From NCBI GenBank assembly GCA_017303735.1, contig JAFLCF010000003.1:1-64000 (forward strand): DNA of 64,000 bases, in the 5' to 3' direction. Below the pieces are notes generated by a model. That model ran no database searches. It had not been told where the DNA came from and worked only from the letters and a program-made list of their open reading frames with translations. Shown here piece by piece: positions 35,747-44,081 of the stretch. A program made the position numbers and the translations under genes. The first letter of the stretch is position 1; every line of letters begins with the position of its first letter. The DNA comes from Anaerolineae bacterium. Lineage in GTDB: Bacteria; Chloroflexota; Anaerolineae; Anaerolineales; Villigracilaceae.

Positions 35747-36058
35747 ATGTCCGACATCTATTTTTCAGACACAAAATCAAAAGCTGTTTTTTCGACAGAG
35801 GGTCCAAAACCGCAATTCTTGTTCGACACGCCGCAATTCAAGGCGCTGGTTGTTGGGCTGGAGGCGGGCGGACAGATTCCATATCACCCTGGCGAGGCGG
35901 CGATGTATCACTTTCTCGAAGGCGAAGGCTTGATGACCGTTAATGATGAAAGTTTCGCCATCAAACCCGGTGTGACCGTCGTTGTGCCGAGCGGCGCAAA
36001 ACGCGGCATGAATGCGAAGACGCGCGTGGTCTTTCTCGGCTCGAAAGGGGAGAAATAA
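35747..36058 (+). CDS. Single-domain cupin, cassette A
   Basis: A 103-residue cupin with an AAAGGAG ribosome site. The core reads VVGLEAGGQIPYHPGEAAMYHFLEGEG and VTVVVPSGAKRGMNA. It keeps only some of the usual cupin His residues, so metal binding is uncertain. It heads the cassette and is 93 percent or so similar by eye to the cassette B copy. It may act as a small sensor or scaffold; function unknown. Confidence 0.82.
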   Translation: MSDIYFSDTKSKAVFSTEGPKPQFLFDTPQFKALVVGLEAGGQIPYHPGEAAMYHFLEGEGLMTVNDESFAIKPGVTVVVPSGAKRGMNAKTRVVFLGSKGEK

Positions 36059-36059
36059 C

Positions 36060-36590
36060 ATGACACAAAATTCGCCCAAACGTTATCACCCCTTGCAAAT
36101 CACATTGCATTGGCTGGTGGTTTTGCTGGTATTCGCCGCGTTTGTGATTGGCAAATCGATGAGCGGACAGCCCAATGACGACGCCAAACTCATCCCATTG
36201 GCATTCCACATGGTAGTTGGAATCATCACATTCCTGGTCATTATTTATCGGTTTGTAATGCGTCAACGACTGCCCAAGCCCGAGCATGTTACAGCCGGAA
36301 ATCCCCTCTTCGATTGGATTGGCAAGGCGGTTCACTATGCTTTATATCTGCTGGTCTTCTTGATGGCAGTCAGTGGTGTGTCGCTTTCCGTTCAAGCTGG
36401 GCTTGCCCCAATTGTATTTGGAGGGTCGGGAACCCTTCCCACTGACTTCTTCGACTTCACAGCGAGGATGATGCACGGTTTTATTGCCCCCGCATTGGTA
36501 TTGACCATGCTTTTGCATGTCGGCGCAGCGTTCTATCATCAATTCATGCTCAAGGATAATCTTCTCTCGCGCATGTGGTACGGAAAATAA
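36060..36590 (+). CDS. Cytochrome b561-type membrane protein, cassette A
   Basis: A 176-residue four-helix cytochrome b: KRYHPLQITLHWLVVLL, AFHMVVGIITF, KAVHYALYLLVF and MLLHVGAAFYHQF provide His pairs for two b hemes. The ATG lies one base after the cupin stop (frame open upstream to 36012 but inside the cupin). Such proteins pass electrons between quinol and periplasmic cytochrome c; the cytochrome c gene follows six bases later. Confidence 0.9.
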   Translation: MTQNSPKRYHPLQITLHWLVVLLVFAAFVIGKSMSGQPNDDAKLIPLAFHMVVGIITFLVIIYRFVMRQRLPKPEHVTAGNPLFDWIGKAVHYALYLLVFLMAVSGVSLSVQAGLAPIVFGGSGTLPTDFFDFTARMMHGFIAPALVLTMLLHVGAAFYHQFMLKDNLLSRMWYGK

Positions 36591-36596
36591 CCGGAT

Positions 36597-37355
36597 ATGA
36601 AAAAATTTCTTTTGCTTGCAATCCCAATGTTGCGTCTCGCTGCCTGTGCTTCGCAAGACGGCGGGATGGGTCCCGGAATGGGCGGCAATGGCATGATGGA
36701 ACGACATCACGCTGATATCCCTGCAGAATATGCAGGGCTGACCAATCCCATCTCTGCTGATACAGAGTCGCTTGAACGGGGAAGCGAACTCTACACTGTG
36801 AATTGTGCCAGTTGTCACGGAGACGGCGGTATGGGGGATGGACCTGCGGGCTCGGCGCTTGATCCCGCCCCTTCGCCTATAGCTCATTCCAGTCAGATGA
36901 TGGCAGATGATTATCTGTTCTGGCGCGTTAGCGAGGGTGGCACACCGTTCAGCACAGCCATGCCTTCCTGGAAAGTTTTGGATGAGCAATCCCGCTGGGA
37001 CCTGATCAATTACATGCGCGCACTCGGCTCGGGGACGGTGAATCCAGTGGTCGGTATGGGTGGAGAAGCGTATGATCCCGCCGTCCAAGCCGCACGTCAA
37101 GTTGAAATACTCGCACAGGCTGTGGATCAGGGAGTTGTTACGCAGGAGGAAGCAGATATTTTCAAACTCGTCCACGATGCAGTGGAACAATATCGAAGCG
37201 AACATCCTGACATCATGAATAGCGGCAAGAACGCCACCGAACGCGAAGCGGCAATCCTGGCAGCACTGGTAAATGAAAACATCATCACACAAACTCAGGC
37301 AGATGCGTTTCAAGATATTCACGATCGCCTCGGAACATCAGGCTTGATGCCGTAA
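36597..37355 (+). CDS. Lipoprotein monoheme cytochrome c, cassette A
   Basis: A 252-residue protein with lipobox LAAC (14-17), a Gly/Met-rich linker, a cytochrome c domain with CASCH near 74-78 and distal Met in STAMPSW near 120, then a C-terminal extension with two similar helical units (EILAQAVDQGVVTQEEADIF and AILAALVNENIITQTQADAF). The repeat units may be a protein-binding module. It is absent from cassette B. Probable partner of the adjacent cytochrome b561. Confidence 0.88.
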   Translation: MKKFLLLAIPMLRLAACASQDGGMGPGMGGNGMMERHHADIPAEYAGLTNPISADTESLERGSELYTVNCASCHGDGGMGDGPAGSALDPAPSPIAHSSQMMADDYLFWRVSEGGTPFSTAMPSWKVLDEQSRWDLINYMRALGSGTVNPVVGMGGEAYDPAVQAARQVEILAQAVDQGVVTQEEADIFKLVHDAVEQYRSEHPDIMNSGKNATEREAAILAALVNENIITQTQADAFQDIHDRLGTSGLMP

Positions 37356-37370
37356 CAGGAAGGAAAAGGA

Positions 37371-38174
37371 ATGGCTTTCTCTAAACGACTCGAAGAAGCA
37401 CGCAAGGCGTATGAACAAGGCGATAAAGAAGCTTCCGCGCTTGCCCATACTCCCAAGGCGATTACCGAAGCCTCAGAACAGCATGGCGGCGCAGGCAGTC
37501 AATACCTCGGCGAGATGGTCTACGGCGGGCTGGATGGCATCATCACCACCTTCGCAGTTGTCAGCGGCGTGGCAGGGGCGCAGCTTGGCACACCCGTCAT
37601 CCTCATTTTGGGATTGGCAAACCTGCTGGCAGACGGGTTCTCAATGGCAACAGGCGCGTATCTCTCCACCAAGAGCGAGCATGAATATTATCGCAAGGAG
37701 TGGGAACGCGAGGCATATGAAGTTGAACACTTCCCCGACGGCGAACGCGCCGAGTTGCAGGAGGTCTATATCAATCGCGGCTACACAGACGAGGAAGCCC
37801 GGCAGTTGGTCGACATCCAAAGCCGCAACCCGGAACGCTGGGTGAAAGCCATGATGATCGATGAACTGGGCATGATGGAAGATGAAAGTAAACCGTTGAT
37901 CAATGGGTTGGTTACCTTCGGCTCATTCGTGGTTGCAGGAGCCGTGCCGTTGGTCATTTATCTGATCGGGCTGGCGTTCCCTATCTCCCCTGAAATGGCT
38001 TTCCCGATCTCGATTGCATCCTCTGGACTGGCGCTTTTTGCACTGGGAGCAACCAAGGTCTTGGTCACCAAACTTAACCCGATCCGCAGCGGTTTGGAAA
38101 TGCTAGCCGTCGGAGGCTTGGCAGCAGGCGTTGCCTATGTTGTCGGGACGTTGCTCAAGGGCATCGGCGGATAA
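37371..38174 (+). CDS. VIT1/CCC1-family iron or manganese transporter
   Basis: A 267-residue member of the vacuolar iron transporter family: YGGLDGIITTFAVVSGVAGA in helix 1, NLLADGFSMATGAYLSTKSEHEYY at helix 2, an acidic hydrophilic domain (about 105-170) that binds metal in relatives, then three more helices. It would export Fe2+ or Mn2+ from the cytoplasm. It is present only in cassette A, 15 bases after the cytochrome c gene, and may limit iron toxicity during NO stress. Confidence 0.9.
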   Translation: MAFSKRLEEARKAYEQGDKEASALAHTPKAITEASEQHGGAGSQYLGEMVYGGLDGIITTFAVVSGVAGAQLGTPVILILGLANLLADGFSMATGAYLSTKSEHEYYRKEWEREAYEVEHFPDGERAELQEVYINRGYTDEEARQLVDIQSRNPERWVKAMMIDELGMMEDESKPLINGLVTFGSFVVAGAVPLVIYLIGLAFPISPEMAFPISIASSGLALFALGATKVLVTKLNPIRSGLEMLAVGGLAAGVAYVVGTLLKGIGG

Positions 38175-38209
38175 ATCGTTTAATCGTTTCTATCAAAAAG
38201 GAAAATACT

Positions 38210-38638
38210 ATGAAAACAACAATCGGTAAGTGGAATATCGGCGTGGGGCTGTGGGTCATGGCATCCTTCATGATCTATGGCTTTGTGTTGATCTACCTGC
38301 GTGACTTTGCCCCCGGCAAGGAAGCATGGATCGAATCGTACAACACGGGCGCGCATTTTGAAGCGCGGCTTGCACATGTGCATGGCAATCTGTTCTCGCT
38401 GCTTAACATCGTCTTCGGCTTTTTGCTGATGAAACTGCAACTGAAGGACAATCTCGCCAGGTGGGCTTCGTGGCTCGCACTGGCAGGTTTGCTCATGCCG
38501 CTTGGCATTTTGGGTGAAGTGTATTTGGGTCTGCCTTATTACTTTGTGCTGGTGGGCGGGCTTTCCATCTTCCTCGCCACAGTTCTACTTGGTGTGGCAG
38601 TTGTCCAAATGAAAAATGAAACCAAAGGAGAAAAATAA
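38210..38638 (+). CDS. Four-helix membrane protein with HVHGN motif, cassette A
   Basis: A 142-residue protein with four helices; the second contains ARLAHVHGNLFSLLNIVFGF, with two His that could bind heme or copper. It always precedes the NnrS/CcoN-like gene here (also at 59401), which begins one base after its stop, so the two probably form a complex. Family not recognised. Confidence 0.75.
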   Translation: MKTTIGKWNIGVGLWVMASFMIYGFVLIYLRDFAPGKEAWIESYNTGAHFEARLAHVHGNLFSLLNIVFGFLLMKLQLKDNLARWASWLALAGLLMPLGILGEVYLGLPYYFVLVGGLSIFLATVLLGVAVVQMKNETKGEK

Positions 38639-38639
38639 A

Positions 38640-39818
38640 ATGCCTATTCCATATTTGATCACCACCCTGCTTTTCTCATTCGTCGCGTTGTTCATGGCAG
38701 CCGACGCCTCGTTCGTCAGCCTGAACCTAATCGGCGCATTTACCGCCCTGCGCTGGGTACGCGTGCATTTCATCACCCTCGGACTCATCTCACAGGTCGT
38801 GTTTGGATTACTGCCTTTGTTGGTCGCTTCACTTTCCAAAAAGCCGCGTCCTGCCATGCGCTGGGATATTTGGCTGACACTCAACGGCGGCTTTGTTGCG
38901 TTGATTGCAGGATTCGCCAGCGTCAACCATCCGCTGATCTTTACGGGCGGCACGCTGATCTTCGTCGCTGCAACCCTTTTGCTCTTTCAACTATGGAACG
39001 TGCGCGGCGGCGATGCACCTGCCAGTCTTAAGTTTTACATCACAGGTATCTTTTACCTGCTTGTCGGCATCATCGTCGGCACGGGCTTGTGGTTGAACTG
39101 GAGCGAAGCGCTTTACATCCAAGTGCCGCTTGAAGTTCACATCCACGCCAACTCATGGGGCTTCATGTCGCTCGTCTTCGCAGGCTTGCTTGTGGACTTT
39201 ATCCCGATGGTGACAGGTCGTCCGCTTGGCAGCGCAAAAGAAGTTTCGTTAATTTTCTGGGGCATGTCACTTGGTGCACTTGGTTTGGTAATCGGTCCGT
39301 GGCTGGGCGGTAGTCTGCCCCCCACTGTGGCAGGTTTGATCCTGCACATCTCCGCGACGGTTTGGTTGGTAGTGCTGATGGCGCGCGCACTCAAAGCCAG
39401 CGGGCATTTGGATCATGCTGGCGGCTGGCATCTGCTCGCATCTTATGCGTGGATTTTGCTGCCCGTGTTGATCGCGCCGTTGATTCTGCTTGGATACACC
39501 GCAGGACCGCCCATCGAATCGACTGCGCCTCAAGCCTTGATCTATGGCTGGGTGCTGCAATTTGGCATTGCCCTCGTCCCATACATTGCGCGCAAATACT
39601 TCCTTAAACAAGACAACCCACAACTCGGCGGTTCATGGTTGAGCATTGCCGCTGTCACCTTGGGAAGCATATTCGTATGGGTCAGCATCTTCCTCGTCCC
39701 GATCCGAGGCGTGTTGTATGGCATCGGCTTCGTGCTCTATGCGTTGTCGTTACTTCAGCCCGTCAAGGAACTTTTCCAGATTACGCGAGATGGTTTGCAT
39801 AAACACGAGATGGCATAG
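38640..39818 (+). CDS. NnrS/CcoN-like polytopic membrane protein, cassette A
   Basis: A 392-residue protein with about eleven to twelve helices. His-containing helix starts such as RWVRVHFITLGLISQVVFGLLP and PLEVHIHANSWGFMSLVFAG resemble NnrS and the heme-binding helices of CcoN-type oxidase subunits, but the full set of CuB-site His is missing. NnrS proteins protect against nitrosative stress by an unclear mechanism. The first half also resembles the half-size proteins at 19653 and 20052. Confidence 0.75.
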   Translation: MPIPYLITTLLFSFVALFMAADASFVSLNLIGAFTALRWVRVHFITLGLISQVVFGLLPLLVASLSKKPRPAMRWDIWLTLNGGFVALIAGFASVNHPLIFTGGTLIFVAATLLLFQLWNVRGGDAPASLKFYITGIFYLLVGIIVGTGLWLNWSEALYIQVPLEVHIHANSWGFMSLVFAGLLVDFIPMVTGRPLGSAKEVSLIFWGMSLGALGLVIGPWLGGSLPPTVAGLILHISATVWLVVLMARALKASGHLDHAGGWHLLASYAWILLPVLIAPLILLGYTAGPPIESTAPQALIYGWVLQFGIALVPYIARKYFLKQDNPQLGGSWLSIAAVTLGSIFVWVSIFLVPIRGVLYGIGFVLYALSLLQPVKELFQITRDGLHKHEMA

Positions 39819-39825
39819 ATAAATG

Positions 39826-39854
39826 ACACGGGTCAGGGTTTCACCGTGACCCGT
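39826..39854 (+). promoter_or_regulatory. Hairpin before the last cassette A gene
   Basis: GGGTCA-GGT and ACC-TGACCC pair around a short loop with one mismatch. The cassette B version (61019-61042) is a perfect ten-base-pair stem with a GAAA loop, so the structure is kept while sequence drifts. Confidence 0.5.
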
Positions 39855-39874
39855 ATACTAAAAGGAAAACAAGC

Positions 39875-40222
39875 ATGTCCTTAAATCAAATTGCATCCAT
39901 TCTTGCATTTCTTGTTGGCATCATGTCTATCATCGCAGGCGGAAAAGCCATGCAAGGCTGGAACCCAGGATACAACGTCCTTTCGTGGCTGCCCGTCTAT
40001 AACTTTGTGATGGGGATTCTCACACTGGTCCCCGCCGTCTTGTTATGGAGCAACCATCGTTTCGGACTGGCAGCGTCGATCGCAACGTTCGGCGTTCATA
40101 CACTCGTGTTTCTGCTTCTGCTCATTGCTTTCCGTGACCAGGTTGCAGTACAAAGCATTGCCGCCATGATCTTCCGGTTGGCAGTGTGGATCTTAATCCT
40201 GATACTGATATTCTTTCGTTAA
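39875..40222 (+). CDS. Small three/four-helix membrane protein, cassette A
   Basis: A 115-residue hydrophobic protein: ASILAFLVGIMSIIAGGKAM, LPVYNFVMGILTLVPAVLLW, FGVHTLVFLLLLIAF and a C-terminal helix. The single conserved His lies in the third helix. It has an AAAGGAAAA ribosome site and is the last gene of the cassette; the copy at 61065 uses GTG. Function unknown. Confidence 0.72.
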   Translation: MSLNQIASILAFLVGIMSIIAGGKAMQGWNPGYNVLSWLPVYNFVMGILTLVPAVLLWSNHRFGLAASIATFGVHTLVFLLLLIAFRDQVAVQSIAAMIFRLAVWILILILIFFR

Positions 40223-40583
40223 AAGGCAACGCCGTCAGTTTCATAGTTCAAGCCCTGCACACCTTTGTAGTCCCTTTGCCTTCATAATCGAAGTAAAATC
40301 TGTCCGGTGGGGTACATATCTGGTATACGGGTATAAGTTTCGACCCACATTGAACCACATTTAATACATACCACATTTCGCCCCCATATATGGAGATAGG
40401 GTGCCAAGAACAGAATAAAACTCTCCATATAGATAAATGATCGTGTATTGGAATGGGAATTCTCTCATAAACAATCATGCCGCACTTTTCATCGAAGAGT
40501 GCGTAATTAATAGAAAAACGCCTTGACAATTTTTCCCTTTAGCAGGATTGTCAAGGCGTTATCTTTTTCACTAGGGCTGTTAT
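40223..40583. other. Intergenic tail of cassette A
   Basis: The first about 115 bases are almost identical to the DNA after cassette B (61424-61536). On the plus strand they can be read to end in LVYGYKFRP, like the C terminus of the DUF35 protein at 39-434, so they may be a relic gene end. The rest, to 40583, is low-GC DNA with the recombinase terminator. Confidence 0.5.
40517..40560. terminator. Hairpin terminator of the serine recombinase gene
   Basis: AACGCCTTGACAAT and its exact complement ATTGTCAAGGCGTT form a 14-bp stem with a 16-base loop, 24 bases past the recombinase stop; the minus strand continues into TTTTTC and the plus strand into ATCTTTTT. Confidence 0.75.
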
Positions 40584-42278
40584 CTACAACCGAACTACAA
40601 TTTCACCAGCATTCGGAAAATCCAGGAGTTGTTGACGCACAGCCAAATCCATGATCTTGGCTCGAAACTCCACCTGAATGTCTCGTTTGCCATCGATCAT
40701 CGCTTCAGCAACAAGCTCATCCACCAGTTGTTTTTTCATCAAAAAGACACGATGTTGCTCTTCGGGGGTCTTGGGGTTAGCGGTACTCAACCTCTCGATC
40801 CCTGCCTGTAGTTTCGCCACATACTCTTTGACCTTTTCTTCCCAATCCAGACTGGCATAAATGTCTATCTCTTGTTCCAAGGCTGTCAGTCTGCGCTTCA
40901 AGCGCTCTTCTACTATATACAGTTCACGCATCCGCGCATCAAATACAGCATCCGCTCTCATTTTTATGCGAGCTTCCGTGATCACTTCCTGGCGCTTGGC
41001 GGACTCTTTTTCCAGTTCTTCAAGAATCTGTCCCCGATCTTTTTGTAGGTATTCATACCTTTGCCGGAGTTGCTTGACCTGGTCGTTGGCTTGCGTATGC
41101 AAGAATTCCGGATTCATGGCGAACTCGTACAATTTCTCCCAGACCTGCGTTTCTGCACGTTTGGCACTCACGGATTTGGGACAGTCTGACGGCCTAAGTT
41201 CCTGATGATGTTGTGGACAGAAATAGGTACTGATCGGGGTTTTGCGCTCCACCCACTCGCCCTTACGGCTGCGGCGATGAGCTGCCGTGCGTGCCCGCCA
41301 AGTCAGGTTACAGGCACATTTCAGATGTCCGGATAGCAGGTAATCATTTTGCTTGCGGTGTTTCGGGTAGGTTTTGTTTTCTTCTCGCATATTTACAAAC
41401 AACTCATAGGTGGAAATATCGATGATAGGGGTAACAGGGATTTGGAAGGTCTGCCCTGCACGTGAATAGGTTTTGAATCCATAAGCATATTCTCTGGCAG
41501 ACCGCAGTATAGCCTGAATACTGGACCGGGACCATCGGATGCGTCGGGAAATACTGCTCCCCTTTTGTGGAGCATCTGCAGCAATAAGGCGCTTTCGAAT
41601 TTGCATGAGGGGTGTTTTTTGAAGGTACCATTTGAAGATGTTCCGAACCCACTTCGCTTCTTGTTTTTGGATATGGATGTTTTCACCTATGCGACTATAA
41701 CCATAGCGATCCTGTCCGGTGTTTGCCTTGCCGGCTTTGAGCCGAGCGATCACTCCCATTGTCATTCGTTCCTTCATCCCATCCAATTCCATTTGGGCTA
41801 CCCAAGCACGGACAGGAGCAATCTTGGGATCGAAGTTTTCTTTTGCCAACAGGATGTCAATTTTATAGTCCTGGATGGTTTCCAAGACGGTCAACATCGC
41901 TCGTATTCCACGATATAGTCTGTCTTCGCGCCAGGCAAGAATGACATCAAATTGATCTCTGGTGGCTTCTTTGAGCATGGCAAGCAGACCCGGGCGGTCC
42001 GAACGGCTGCCTGATGGTTCGACCAGTTTGCTGCCCGCCAGATATTTTTCCACATCGCGATAAACACGAACGACTTGCAATCCTTTTTCATCTGCCAAGC
42101 GACGACAATCTGTTTCCTGTTCAATTGGGCTGGATTTTTCACCCTGAGTCTCGGATGATGTACGGATATAGATCACTGCTCGGCGAGATATTTTGGTCTC
42201 CTTGTTCAAATATATTAGCCTGCCATTTCCGATCTGCCGAAAACGCAAACTGGGTGAAGTCACAGTTACAGGCTTCAA
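40584..42278 (-). CDS. Large serine recombinase
   Basis: A 564-residue site-specific recombinase: resolvase catalytic domain at about 33-180 (AVIYIRTSSETQGEKSSPIEQ, nucleophile Ser41 or 42; AWREDRLYRG with catalytic Arg), recombinase domain at about 195-300 (GYSRIGENIHIQKQEAKWVRNIFKWY), zinc ribbon (CACNLTWR ... YFCPQHH) and a long coiled coil (about 400-500). Lower GC than its neighbours. It faces away from the dsrE-like gene 14 bases off and probably came in with a mobile element that altered that gene's 5' end. Confidence 0.9.
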   Translation of the reverse strand: MKPVTVTSPSLRFRQIGNGRLIYLNKETKISRRAVIYIRTSSETQGEKSSPIEQETDCRRLADEKGLQVVRVYRDVEKYLAGSKLVEPSGSRSDRPGLLAMLKEATRDQFDVILAWREDRLYRGIRAMLTVLETIQDYKIDILLAKENFDPKIAPVRAWVAQMELDGMKERMTMGVIARLKAGKANTGQDRYGYSRIGENIHIQKQEAKWVRNIFKWYLQKTPLMQIRKRLIAADAPQKGSSISRRIRWSRSSIQAILRSAREYAYGFKTYSRAGQTFQIPVTPIIDISTYELFVNMREENKTYPKHRKQNDYLLSGHLKCACNLTWRARTAAHRRSRKGEWVERKTPISTYFCPQHHQELRPSDCPKSVSAKRAETQVWEKLYEFAMNPEFLHTQANDQVKQLRQRYEYLQKDRGQILEELEKESAKRQEVITEARIKMRADAVFDARMRELYIVEERLKRRLTALEQEIDIYASLDWEEKVKEYVAKLQAGIERLSTANPKTPEEQHRVFLMKKQLVDELVAEAMIDGKRDIQVEFRAKIMDLAVRQQLLDFPNAGEIVVRL

Positions 42279-42292
42279 GATATAATTTCTCT

Positions 42293-42622
42293 ATGAATGT
42301 AAAATCCCATGGAGATGAGCGTCCCTATAATGCCATGCGCTATGCCATGAATCTGGTCAAACGCTATGAGGTGCAGGTAAAGGTCTTTCTAGTTGCCGAC
42401 GCGGTCTACTGCGCCCGCAAGGCTCAGAAAACGCCAGATGGATATTACAACATTGAGCGCATGGTCAAGTCGCTCACGAAGCGCGGCAAGGTCGTTACCT
42501 GAGGCACTTGTTGTGAAGCCCGAGGTCTCGGGTTGGATGAATTAACGGAAAGAGTCGAGATGAGGAATATGGATTTACTGGGCGATTGGACATTGGAAGC
42601 AGATCAGGTGATTGTGTATTAA
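42293..42622 (+). CDS. DsrE-family protein, candidate selenoprotein (in-frame TGA = Sec70)
   Basis: The frame from ATG 42293 encodes a DsrE/YchN-like protein (GDERPYNAMRYAMNLVKR, VQVKVFLVADAVYCARKAQKTPDGYYNIERM as consecutive blocks) and meets TGA at 42500-42502. The same frame continues GTCCEARGLGLDEL ... MRNMDLLGDWTLEADQVIVY to TAA at 42620-42622, for 109 residues. The TGA occupies the first Cys of the family's CGTC motif. A textbook bacterial SECIS with a GGTC loop follows at 42517-42534. DsrE-like selenoproteins are known from metagenomes. The usual N-terminal strand (ending in DPPYG) is missing, see the recombinase next door. A TATAAT at 42281-42286 would start transcription at the ATG. 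Confidence 0.82.
42517..42534 (+). promoter_or_regulatory. Candidate bacterial SECIS element (DsrE gene)
   Basis: AGCCCGA, loop GGTC, TCGGGTT: five strong pairs extended by G-U and A-U pairs. The loop begins 22 bases after the TGA and starts with GGTCT, as in the E. coli fdhF SECIS. It meets both the distance rule and the apical G rule. Confidence 0.8.
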
Positions 42623-42648
42623 TTGAAAAAAAGAGGCGGGTAAAACAC

Positions 42649-43260
42649 CTATCTCGCCAGTGTCGATAAAGAACTCACCGCTCCCACCGTCGAATCAATA
42701 ATTAAACTTTTATAAACCTTTCCCATTTCAATTGGGGAAGGTTTCATATTATTTTCCAGCCACCACTCGATTAGTGACAGTAAAGATGTGGCGATGTGAT
42801 TCGATGCAATATTGATCGTCACCTGATTGCCTAGTCTTTCCAATGGTACACATGATTTTTGGAATATTGCTGAGATATTACTCACCACCTTCTTGCGGAC
42901 GCGTGTCACACTCTGGCTTTTGAGCAGAATATGGAAAAGATCAGCTTTTTGCCCAATGTACTCGAAGATCAGTCGCCCTTCTGTTTCAAGGGATGATGTA
43001 TCCGACTGTTTTGCCAGCATCTCAATGTGGATCATCAACTCCGCCAGTCCTTCATCCAAGACTTCCATCAGCAATTGATCGAGACTTTCATAATGTCTAT
43101 AAAACGTGATATACGCCACCTCGGCACGTTCTGTGATCTCCCTGATCGTGATAGAGGCAAAGTCCTTTTTCAGAATCAATGAAACCAGTGCGTCGCGCAA
43201 CAAACGGCGTGTGCGCTTGACACGGGGATCAATGTTTACGGGGGATGATTTTCTTGGCAT
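42649..43260 (-). CDS. TetR/AcrR-family regulator
   Basis: A 203-residue regulator with an N-terminal TetR HTH (RVKRTRRLLRDALVSLI, then ASITIREITERAEVAYITFYRHYESLDQLL at about 14-60) and a ligand domain with a TetR_C-like helix set. It is divergent from the methyltransferase at 43394, with palindromes between, so it probably represses that gene and perhaps itself. Ligand unknown. Confidence 0.88.
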   Translation of the reverse strand: MPRKSSPVNIDPRVKRTRRLLRDALVSLILKKDFASITIREITERAEVAYITFYRHYESLDQLLMEVLDEGLAELMIHIEMLAKQSDTSSLETEGRLIFEYIGQKADLFHILLKSQSVTRVRKKVVSNISAIFQKSCVPLERLGNQVTINIASNHIATSLLSLIEWWLENNMKPSPIEMGKVYKSLIIDSTVGAVSSLSTLAR

Positions 43261-43327
43261 GGTTATCCAGTTTTGTTACAAAACACAGCTTTCTATAACT
43301 TATGTTATATCGATACCACATCCGCAA

Positions 43328-43355
43328 TTGACTTGCTCACAGGGCTAGCTACAAT
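43328..43355 (+). promoter_or_regulatory. Sigma70-type promoter of the methyltransferase gene
   Basis: TTGACT (43328-43333), 16 bases, TACAAT (43350-43355). The predicted transcript start lies inside the palindrome at 43360. Confidence 0.7.
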
Positions 43356-43359
43356 ACAA

Positions 43360-43380
43360 ATACTGTTACACAGTATAACA
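43360..43380. promoter_or_regulatory. Palindromic operator, probably for the TetR regulator
   Basis: ATACTGTTACACAGTAT is a perfect 6-5-6 palindrome and overlaps a second one, TGTTA-N7-TAACA. Located over the transcript start and ribosome site region of the methyltransferase gene, where TetR-type repressors usually bind. Confidence 0.6.
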
Positions 43381-43393
43381 AAAAGGAGCAATC

Positions 43394-44077
43394 ATGAAAA
43401 CAATAAAAACACAGGAAGGAAAAACCTGTAAGCCTCAACGCATTCCTCTTGGCGCAAAATTGACGGCGTCTCAAATACAAAACGCCTACGATAAGATCGC
43501 CGATCAATACGAGAAAAAAATCTGGTTCGACCAGCACGTTCTTGGAGTAGCGAGACTAAAGAAGAAATTGCTTTCAAAAGCAAAGGGCAAAATTTTAGAA
43601 GTTGCATGTGGCATAGGCTCGAATATTCCCTTATTTCCCGCAGACAGTGACATCACCGTTGTTGACATAAGCCCCAAAATGCTGGATGTTGCCCGTGAGA
43701 ATGCAACTAAAAACGGATTGAACGTAAACTTTGCAGTGATGGATGCAGAGAAACTCGAATTCCCCGATGGAAGTTTCAACACGGTGGTCTCGACCTTGTC
43801 CACGTGTACATTTCCCAACCCAATTAAAGCATTGCAGGAAATACAGCGCATCTGCCTGCCGAACGGTTTGATCCTGCTACTGGAACATGGTCACAGCTCA
43901 GTGCCGTGGCTTGCCAATTATCAAGACCGTCATGAATATCAACACTACGAAAACCATGCGGGTTGTCGCTGGAATCAAGACCCATTAGATCTGGTGCAAT
44001 CCGCGGGCATCAAGATAGTGAGAATCAAACGGAATATTCTTGGCATGTTCCATTCAATTGAGGCAATGCCAGTATAA
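43394..44077 (+). CDS. Class I methyltransferase under TetR-type control
   Basis: A 227-residue methyltransferase: motif I KILEVACGIGSNIPLFP near 64-80, acidic ITVVDISPKM, motif II FNTVVSTLSTCTFPNP near 131, motif III LPNGLILLLEHG. The C-terminal YENHAGCRWNQDPLDLVQSAG is typical of UbiE-like and Coq5-like small enzymes acting on lipids or xenobiotics. AAAGGAG ribosome site. Substrate unknown; probably induced by the TetR ligand. Confidence 0.86.
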   Translation: MKTIKTQEGKTCKPQRIPLGAKLTASQIQNAYDKIADQYEKKIWFDQHVLGVARLKKKLLSKAKGKILEVACGIGSNIPLFPADSDITVVDISPKMLDVARENATKNGLNVNFAVMDAEKLEFPDGSFNTVVSTLSTCTFPNPIKALQEIQRICLPNGLILLLEHGHSSVPWLANYQDRHEYQHYENHAGCRWNQDPLDLVQSAGIKIVRIKRNILGMFHSIEAMPV

Positions 44078-44081
44078 ACAC

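Noticed and set aside
36342..37322. A 326-codon minus-strand frame in cassette A
   Set aside because: Antisense to the cytochrome b561 and cytochrome c genes, which have heme motifs and ribosome sites.
40246..40340. tRNA-like or small RNA reading of the duplicated tail
   Set aside because: No cloverleaf with a T-loop motif or acceptor stem could be folded by eye.
40248..40529. A 93-codon minus frame ending PPDRFYFDYEGKGTTKV
   Set aside because: Its last codons recur behind cassette B because the DNA is a repeat; no ribosome site or homologous start was seen, so it was not called a gene.
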